A DNA stretch of 64,000 nucleotides from Corynebacterium stationis (GTDB taxonomy: Bacteria; Actinomycetota; Actinomycetes; Mycobacteriales; Mycobacteriaceae), in NCBI RefSeq assembly GCF_001941345.1, contig NZ_CP009251.1, forward strand, positions 1,612,001-1,676,000, written 5' to 3'. The first letter of the stretch is position 1. Every line of letters starts with the position of its first letter. A program made the translations under genes and the position numbers. Below are positions 58,401 through 64,000 of this stretch, piece after piece. The notes under the pieces were generated by a model. It had not been told where the DNA came from, did not search any database, and was given only the letters and a program-made list of their open reading frames with translations.

Positions 58401-59204
58401 CTAAATTAAGTTCTTCGAGGCCAAGAAGTCAGCGACCTGCGCTGCCATCTCCTCTGGGCTACCGGAATCAATAACTTCACCTGCGGTACGCGCTGGCTTT
58501 TGTGCCGACGAGTTCACCACGGTGGTAGAGGCTGCAAGGCCGACGTTGCCAGCATCCACGCCGATATCAGCGATAGACCACACGGTGACATCGTGCTTCT
58601 TCGCAGCCATGAGTCCCTTGAAGTTCGGGAAGCGTGGCTGGTCAGCCTTGTCAGTGACGGAGACAATAGCTGGCAGTGCGGCAGAAAGTTCCCAGTGCCC
58701 AGCCGCGTCTTCGCGGGTGCCGGTGACTTTGCCATCGCCCAGGTTCACAGAGAGCACATTGGTCAGTGCAGGGGCCTGGCGGTATTCTGCCAACATGCCT
58801 GCGAGCAGGCTGGTTTCACCATCGGTGGAGGTATTGCCCAAGACCACCAAGTCAACGCTACCGTGCTTTGCGGCGATAGCGTTGAGTGCATTGTGGATGA
58901 CCCAGGTGGTTGCCAAAGCATCAGAGCCAGCAAGTGCGTCATCTTGTACATGCACGGCATCGTCAGCGCCCATGGCCAGGACCTTGCGCAACGCTTCATC
59001 CGCATCTGCTGGTCCAACGGTCAGTGCCACGACCTGGAATTCCGGGTTGGAGTCTTTGAGCCGCAGGGCTTGCTCAACGGAGTATTCGTTGATTTCGTCC
59101 AACATGTTGTCAACCGCTTCGCGGTTTAGCGTGTGGTCGGAGTCTAAGGTCTTGGTCGACCACGTGTCAGGAACGTGCTTGACCAGTGCCACGATCGTGG
59201 GCAT
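58401..59204 (-). CDS. etfB: Electron transfer flavoprotein beta subunit
   Basis: AMP-binding partner of EtfA, 267 residues. Family features: VALVKHVPDTW at the start, MLDEINEYSVEQALRLKD and DLVVLGNTSTDGETSLLAGMLAE. First gene of the etfB-etfA-nifS operon; ATG at 59204 with AAAAGGTG upstream. No ETF dehydrogenase gene is in view. Confidence 0.96.
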   Translation of the reverse strand: MPTIVALVKHVPDTWSTKTLDSDHTLNREAVDNMLDEINEYSVEQALRLKDSNPEFQVVALTVGPADADEALRKVLAMGADDAVHVQDDALAGSDALATTWVIHNALNAIAAKHGSVDLVVLGNTSTDGETSLLAGMLAEYRQAPALTNVLSVNLGDGKVTGTREDAAGHWELSAALPAIVSVTDKADQPRFPNFKGLMAAKKHDVTVWSIADIGVDAGNVGLAASTTVVNSSAQKPARTAGEVIDSGSPEEMAAQVADFLASKNLI

Positions 59205-59311
59205 TAGGCATTCACCTTTTCTTTAGATCAGTTAAATGTTGCGAAATTCATTCAACTGCCATAGTAGTAGGCATACCTACTTTAGAACTACTTTAAAGTC
59301 TCCAAAGGTGC

Positions 59312-60550
59312 CTAAGCCCACTCCCGCGCGGAGCAAATTAGAGCCACGCCGCGGGTGCCAATGCGGGTAATAATCACGGCATATTCTTTAGTCCCGCGCA
59401 GTTTAAGCTTCTTTCGCAGCAGGTCAGGGTCAGTATCAAGGCCGCGCACTAAAATTTCTACACGTCCGCAGTCAAGGGCTGCGAGCGCAGATTTTAATTT
59501 CTTGATGGGTACTTCTTCGATGAATCGAAACCCTGAGCGCCCGGTCGGAATTCGCGGTCCGGTCAAATATGCGATGCGATCATCTATCTGCCACAGGCCC
59601 TCACGCGCGGCATAATCTTTGACCAGCCCGGCGCGCACGATGGCTCCATCGGGGTCGATGAGAAATTCAGAAATTTCCCCGGCAGCGGGTAGGTCCTCAC
59701 GGTCGCCGGAATATTCTTCTAGGACATAAGGGGCAGGTTCGCTATCGCCTTTGCTTGTCGATGCCAAAAGCACCGCCCTGCGGGTCTTCTTCAACTGCGG
59801 GCTATATAAACACGCTTCTTTGACTCCCCCATCCAGTGAAGTCACGGTAATACCGCCGTCCCAGTCGGAGAAATCCAAACCGGGTGCGCATTTCACCATG
59901 AGCGCTTTATCAACGTGGGTGGATACTAAATCCGGCAATGGCGGCAATAAGTCTGCTGGGGAGGTAATCCTTCGCCCGCCTGCCCGGCGCGCGGGATCGG
60001 CAAGAATCACTTCGGCATTGGTTGTCTGCGTCAGCGCATCTGCTTGAAAGAAGTGACCGGTGGGAACGTTGTGGCGGGCCATCGATAAGCGAATGCGATC
60101 GATATCGCTGCCGAAATAGCCGATACCCGTCCTGCGCAGTGCCGCGCCTTCAAAGCCCACGGAGCACGTAATGTCATGCACCGTTGAAACTCCCATGCTT
60201 TGTAGCTCTTGGGCGCGAAAGCGCGCTACGGGTTCCGGGGTTGCTTGCTGGATGGAATCGGTATCCACCAACCACGTGAAAATTTCAGCCTCGCTATCGC
60301 TCGCTTCATTTTCACTCCGCTCGGATGGGAGGAAGCTTGCTGAGTCTCCGGGGAATTTGTGGGTGCGCACCCCTGCCCTGCGCGCGGAAATCAGCTCTGC
60401 GACCGCGCGGGAGAACTCACCAAATTGCGTGCGCAACACAGTCATATCTGCCATGGTGGAAGCTTTGCTCAACTCGAGTGTGTGCGCAGTAGCCGCGATA
60501 ACTTGCTGATTCGCGGTGAGATATTCTACTTCTGCTGATGAGAACGCCAT
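59312..60550 (-). CDS. SAM-dependent methyltransferase with THUMP-like C terminus
   Basis: A 412-residue protein of an actinobacterial class I methyltransferase group with a THUMP-like region. The central Rossmann fold has VHDITCSVGFEGAALRRTG, YFGSDIDRIRLSMARHN and an acidic VILADPARRAGGRRI (NPPY-like DPAR motif), suggesting RNA or protein methylation. The C-terminal region ends KLRGTKEYAVIITRIGTRGVAL. Overlaps the NUDIX gene by 25 bp on the same strand, so translation is coupled. Confidence 0.8.
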   Translation of the reverse strand: MAFSSAEVEYLTANQQVIAATAHTLELSKASTMADMTVLRTQFGEFSRAVAELISARRAGVRTHKFPGDSASFLPSERSENEASDSEAEIFTWLVDTDSIQQATPEPVARFRAQELQSMGVSTVHDITCSVGFEGAALRRTGIGYFGSDIDRIRLSMARHNVPTGHFFQADALTQTTNAEVILADPARRAGGRRITSPADLLPPLPDLVSTHVDKALMVKCAPGLDFSDWDGGITVTSLDGGVKEACLYSPQLKKTRRAVLLASTSKGDSEPAPYVLEEYSGDREDLPAAGEISEFLIDPDGAIVRAGLVKDYAAREGLWQIDDRIAYLTGPRIPTGRSGFRFIEEVPIKKLKSALAALDCGRVEILVRGLDTDPDLLRKKLKLRGTKEYAVIITRIGTRGVALICSAREWA

Positions 60551-61410
60551 GTAATCCGATCGATGGGAGTAGTGGTGAAAAAGTCATGGTAGCGCGGGTC
60601 ATCTTTCGGGTCCCCGATGACCGGGCGGGTATCAGACAGCGAAGCTGCATCAATAACTTCTGCCACCGAGTCATACTGCGCCAAGCGTTGCAGCTGCGCC
60701 CACGTGGGGATGACCAAACGAACCAGACCCGCTTTCCAGCCGTCGAGCAATAATCGCGGTGGAAACCAGTTGGCATCGGCTGCTTCGCCGGTTTCACCAT
60801 CGGGCGTTTGTCCCTCGGGCAATAATGCTACGAAAAAGAAGGTATCAAACCAGTTTTTCGCACCCGATGAGCCCACCCACCGTGCCCAGGGAATGAGCAA
60901 GTCTGAGTCAACCTTCATGGAGTTCTCTGCCAAAAAGTCGGTAAAAGAGACTTCATGGGTCTCCAGCAACTGGCGCTGGTCATGAAAAGGCGAAGAGTCT
61001 TGAATCGGGCCGTCATCATCAACAACCAACAGCGTGCCCGATTCTTCGAATAGCTCGCGGGCTGCAGCAAAGACCAAAGCGTGCGCTTTATATTTGGTCA
61101 CGCCCATCCGCCGGGCCATCGACACCACAGAGCGCCCTGCCCAAAATTCACCCGAGTCCCAGGACCGCGGTGGAAAGTCACGGCTATCTACCCCGCCGCC
61201 GGGAAAGACCACGTATCCGGGATAGTTGACCATGGTGGAGACGCGCTCTTGTACCCAGACTTCCAGGCCGTTTTGCCCATCACGAATCAACAGGACGGTC
61301 GCTGCCATCCTACCGCCGTTAAATCCCGTGGTATCGGCGTGATCAATCGCATCAATCTGAGCCGGGTCAAAATGTTGAGCTCTACTCAGATTCTTATCTG
61401 TATCGCCCAT
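60526..61410 (-). CDS. NUDIX hydrolase
   Basis: A 294-residue cytosolic protein with an unusual long NUDIX region: VFPGGGVDSRDFPPRSW, then AAARELFEESGTLLVVDD carrying the REXXEEXG core. The wide spacing between the first Gly and the RE-EE core is typical of the actinobacterial Rv3040c group rather than MutT. Substrate (nucleoside diphosphate derivative, CoA or NADH) is unknown. Coupled to the following methyltransferase gene. Confidence 0.82.
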   Translation of the reverse strand: MGDTDKNLSRAQHFDPAQIDAIDHADTTGFNGGRMAATVLLIRDGQNGLEVWVQERVSTMVNYPGYVVFPGGGVDSRDFPPRSWDSGEFWAGRSVVSMARRMGVTKYKAHALVFAAARELFEESGTLLVVDDDGPIQDSSPFHDQRQLLETHEVSFTDFLAENSMKVDSDLLIPWARWVGSSGAKNWFDTFFFVALLPEGQTPDGETGEAADANWFPPRLLLDGWKAGLVRLVIPTWAQLQRLAQYDSVAEVIDAASLSDTRPVIGDPKDDPRYHDFFTTTPIDRITWRSHQQK

Positions 61411-61514
61411 TTCCCTTGTATCGTACGTCTTCCCTCCCCAAAGCTAAGACTGCTTGGAAGCCTCTACCCCCAACGGTGCGGCAAGTAGTGCGAAGTGTCG
61501 AAGACACGGCAGCA

Positions 61515-62384
61515 CTACTTGCGGTGGCTGGTGCGCGCCGAGCGGATACGGCGAGCAAAATAGCGATCGCCGATGCGATCCACCTGAATCGGCTGATGGA
61601 ATGCCTGGGAAAGATTCTGCGAGGTCATCACCGAGTTGATAAGGCCCTTGGCGACTACTTTGCCCTCGTCCAAAATCATCGCGTGGGTAAAACCATAAGG
61701 AATTTCTTCTACGTGGTGGGTAATCATCACGATTGCTGGGGCATCAGCATCCAAAGCCAAATCACCTAAGTAGCCGACTAAGTCTTCACGTCCGCCCAAG
61801 TCCATGCCGGCGGTTGGCTCATCCAGGATCAGAAGTTCAGGATCAGACATTAACGCGCGGGCTAAAATGACGCGCTTGCGCTCGCCTTCGGACAAAGTGC
61901 CCCACCTCCGCGTCGCCAGATGGTGCGCGCCGACCTGGTCGAGGATCTCGCCGACGCGGTCAAAGTCCATATCGTCGTACTCCTCGCGCCAGCGTCCTAA
62001 GACTGCATAACCGGCGGAGATAACTAAGTCTTGGACAACCTCCTCATCCGGGATGCGGTGCTGTACTGCCGCCGAGGACATACCAATCGCCGCGCGCAGA
62101 TCGCGCATATCGGTCTTGCCGATGCGTTCCCCCATCACAAATGCCGTACCCACAGACGGGAATTCTTCTGCTGCTGCCATGCGCACCAGCGAAGTCTTAC
62201 CCGCGCCGTTGGGGCCAATCACGACCCAACGTTCATCTAATTCCACTTGCCAATCCACTGGGCCAACCAGCGTATTGCCACCGCGGCGCAATTCCACGCC
62301 CCGGAAGTCAACGAGTAAATCATCGTGGGTTTCTAAAGTCTCGGCGGCAGCCTGCGACGGAGATTGAGCTGAAGAGTTAGACAT
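61515..62384 (-). CDS. ABC transporter ATP-binding protein
   Basis: A 289-residue ATPase with Walker A GPNGAGKTSLVR, signature LSEGERKRVILARAL, Walker B LLILDEPTAGMDLG and H-loop MITHHVEEIP. Single, without a permease gene nearby. It could work alone in an ion or cofactor uptake complex, or be an ABC-F-like factor, although only one nucleotide-binding domain is present. The ATG at 62384 is chosen; a GTG at 62396 is an alternative. Divergent from glgE. Orthologous in position to Rv3041c. Confidence 0.85.
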   Translation of the reverse strand: MSNSSAQSPSQAAAETLETHDDLLVDFRGVELRRGGNTLVGPVDWQVELDERWVVIGPNGAGKTSLVRMAAAEEFPSVGTAFVMGERIGKTDMRDLRAAIGMSSAAVQHRIPDEEVVQDLVISAGYAVLGRWREEYDDMDFDRVGEILDQVGAHHLATRRWGTLSEGERKRVILARALMSDPELLILDEPTAGMDLGGREDLVGYLGDLALDADAPAIVMITHHVEEIPYGFTHAMILDEGKVVAKGLINSVMTSQNLSQAFHQPIQVDRIGDRYFARRIRSARTSHRK

Positions 62385-62463
62385 AGGTACATTCACACCC
62401 TCTATTGTGTCCTAATTTTTGGTTGACCGGTGAAAGTGACACAGCTCGACTAACCTAGCAATC

Positions 62464-64000
62464 ATGACTCAGCGCCTTGGGATAGATGACGTCCGCCCGC
62501 GGATCGATAATGGAAACTTAGCCGTCAAAGCAGTTGTGGGGGAAGTAGTACCCGTTACCGCTTTGGTGTGGCGCGAAGGCCACGCCGCCATCGCCGCCAC
62601 TTTAAATGTGTGGTCCGATCGGGATCCTGACACTGTGGCTACCTCTACGATGACCGTGGACCGCTTTGTCCCCGACCGCGTGCACGGCATTTTCACCCCC
62701 GGCACCGAAGGCACCTGGTACTTCCGCGTTGACGCCTGGTCAGACCCAATATCGACCTGGCGCGATGCCGTCGAAAAGAAACTCGCTGCAGGCCAAGACG
62801 CTGAAGAATTAGCCAATGACTTAGCCCACGGTTCTAATCTCTACGCGCGCGCCGGGCTGGAGCTTGACGGCGATAAGGGACGCACCTTGTTGAAAGCGGG
62901 TGTGGCGCTCGATGACCGCACGGCCGGTCTCGAAGAGCGCGTGGAATTAGCGCTTTCCGATGAAGTCCGCGAGATCTTGTGGCACCACCCTTTTCGCGAG
63001 CTGCTGACCGAAGGGCCAACGCAGCAGGTACGTGTGGAGCGCCCCCAGGCATTATTTAATTCCTGGTATGAGCTTTTCCCGCGCTCCACCGGTGGCTGGG
63101 ATGACAACGGCAAACCCGTGCATGGCACATTTGCCACCACTGCCAAAGCACTCGAGCGTGTAGCTGCGATGGGCTTTGACACTGTGTACTTCCCTCCGAT
63201 CCACCCCATCGGGCAAGTACACCGCAAGGGTAAAAATAACACCTTGACCCCAGAAGCTGATGATGTGGGATCACCATGGGCCATTCAAGACCACACGGCC
63301 ACGCACCCAGAGCTGGGCACCATGGAAGATTTCACAGCACTTGTCGAACGCGCAAATCAACTGGGTCTTGAAGTGGCACTCGATTTAGCGCTGCAAGCCT
63401 CCCCCGATCACCCGTGGGCGACAACTCATCCGGAGTTTTTCACTGTCTTAGCCGATGGCACCATCGCCTATGCAGAGAATCCGCCGAAGAAGTACCAGGA
63501 TATCTATCCCATCAACTTCGATAACGCACCGGATTTGGTTTATGAAGAAATCTATCGCGTGGTCATGCTGTGGGTCGAAGCTGGCGTTAGCACCTTCCGC
63601 GTGGATAACCCGCACACTAAGCCCACGAATTTCTGGTCGTGGCTTATCACTAAAGTCCACGCGAGCCACCCCGGCGTCATCTTTCTCGCCGAAGCTTTTA
63701 CCCGCCCCGCGCGTTTGTACGGTTTAGCTAAAAATGGCTTCTCTCAGTCTTATACCTACTTCACGTGGAAGACCACCAAGGAAGAACTCACAGAGTTCGC
63801 TACGGAGCACGCGCTGCAAGCAGATTTCTGCCGCCCCAACCTCTTTGTCAACACCCCGGATATTTTGCACGAGTCTTTGCAAACCGGCGGTCGCGCGATG
63901 TTTGCCATCCGCGCCGTGCTAGCGTCGACCCTCTCGCCGCTGTGGGGTGTGTACTCCGGCTATGAGCTCTACGAACACGTGCCGGTCAAACCAGGCAGCG
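62464..64000 (+). CDS. glgE: Maltose-1-phosphate maltosyltransferase, 3' end outside window
   Basis: GlgE (GH13_3) transfers maltose from alpha-maltose 1-phosphate to alpha-glucan. The first 512 residues or so are visible, of about 660-680 expected. N-terminal domain with the GRIGIDDVRP-like start ([15 protein letters not shown]), then GH13 pieces [30 protein letters not shown], the nucleophile Asp in [12 protein letters not shown] and the acid Glu in [14 protein letters not shown] at 62464. Divergent from the ABC ATPase. Open to the right edge of the window. Confidence 0.95.
   Translation, partial: MTQRLGIDDVRPRIDNGNLAVKAVVGEVVPVTALVWREGHAAIAATLNVWSDRDPDTVATSTMTVDRFVPDRVHGIFTPGTEGTWYFRVDAWSDPISTWRDAVEKKLAAGQDAEELANDLAHGSNLYARAGLELDGDKGRTLLKAGVALDDRTAGLEERVELALSDEVREILWHHPFRELLTEGPTQQVRVERPQALFNSWYELFPRSTGGWDDNGKPVHGTFATTAKALERVAAMGFDTVYFPPIHPIGQVHRKGKNNTLTPEADDVGSPWAIQDHTATHPELGTMEDFTALVERANQLGLEVALDLALQASPDHPWATTHPEFFTVLADGTIAYAENPPKKYQDIYPINFDNAPDLVYEEIYRVVMLWVEAGVSTFRVDNPHTKPTNFWSWLITKVHASHPGVIFLAEAFTRPARLYGLAKNGFSQSYTYFTWKTTKEELTEFATEHALQADFCRPNLFVNTPDILHESLQTGGRAMFAIRAVLASTLSPLWGVYSGYELYEHVPVKPGS

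Overview
The window is a continuous stretch of actinobacterial chromosome, almost certainly Corynebacterium. The divergent lysG-lysE pair, the ilvBNC operon with a Val-rich leader peptide, the fumarylacetoacetase-fold protein resembling the C. glutamicum oxaloacetate decarboxylase, many apparently leaderless starts and the gene order all point there. From memory of the M. tuberculosis genome, the core order gltX, FAH protein, leuB, serA, ilvC-ilvN-ilvB, CFP-6-like protein, gatB, pfkA, gatA-gatC, ACT protein, ligA, MetE-like protein, mnmA, nifS, etfA-etfB, methyltransferase, NUDIX, ABC ATPase follows roughly Rv2992c-Rv3041c, so most of the window is ancestral core. I cannot name the species.

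Layout. 1-1.6 kb: a fucose permease/mutarotase pair (fucP cut by the window edge). 1.7-3.5 kb: tRNA-Glu(CUC), tRNA-Gln(CUG) and gltX. 3.7-10.6 kb: isochorismate synthase, the FAH enzyme, a DEDDh exonuclease, a cNMP/CBS/nucleotidyltransferase protein, a lipoprotein and a small membrane protein. 10.7-23.9 kb: leuB, serA, ilvC, ilvN, ilvB and ilvD (branched-chain amino acids and serine), interrupted by a second related lipoprotein and a stand-alone DUF262 protein. 24-31.3 kb: a GT87 glycosyltransferase, an HNH nuclease-like protein, a DoxX-type protein, a Xi-class glutathione-transferase-like reductase, lysG and lysE. 31.3-47 kb: transporters (BenE, YkvI-like, BASS, three MFS) among gatB, pfkA, gatA, gatC, a siderophore-interacting protein and an ACT protein. 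47-64 kb: ligA, an exonuclease, an HTH/serine-hydrolase/membrane triplet, a MetE-like protein, mnmA, a spermidine-synthase-like protein, a GH25 lysozyme, nifS, etfA, etfB, a THUMP-like methyltransferase, a NUDIX hydrolase, an ABC ATPase and the 5' part of glgE.

How the genes fit together. ilvB, ilvN, ilvC and ilvD make valine and isoleucine, and leuB supplies leucine; the ilvBNC operon carries a recognisable transcription attenuator. GltX, tRNA-Gln and GatCAB together form the indirect Gln-tRNA(Gln) route. EtfBA and a cysteine desulfurase are one operon. LysG/LysE is the basic amino acid export switch.

I see no prophage, insertion sequence, CRISPR array or clear new multi-gene system. The most interesting items are three membrane-protein genes whose natural N terminus lies one base out of frame from a nearby ATG, each at a 4-base homopolymer; one of them also seems to have lost two transmembrane segments. 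Others are a solitary DUF262 gene with a perfect palindrome at its presumed -35 region, the ilv attenuator, a Xi-class transferase in a lineage expected to use mycothiol, a DtxR-like box before the siderophore-interacting protein, and a decayed excisionase-type HTH gene.
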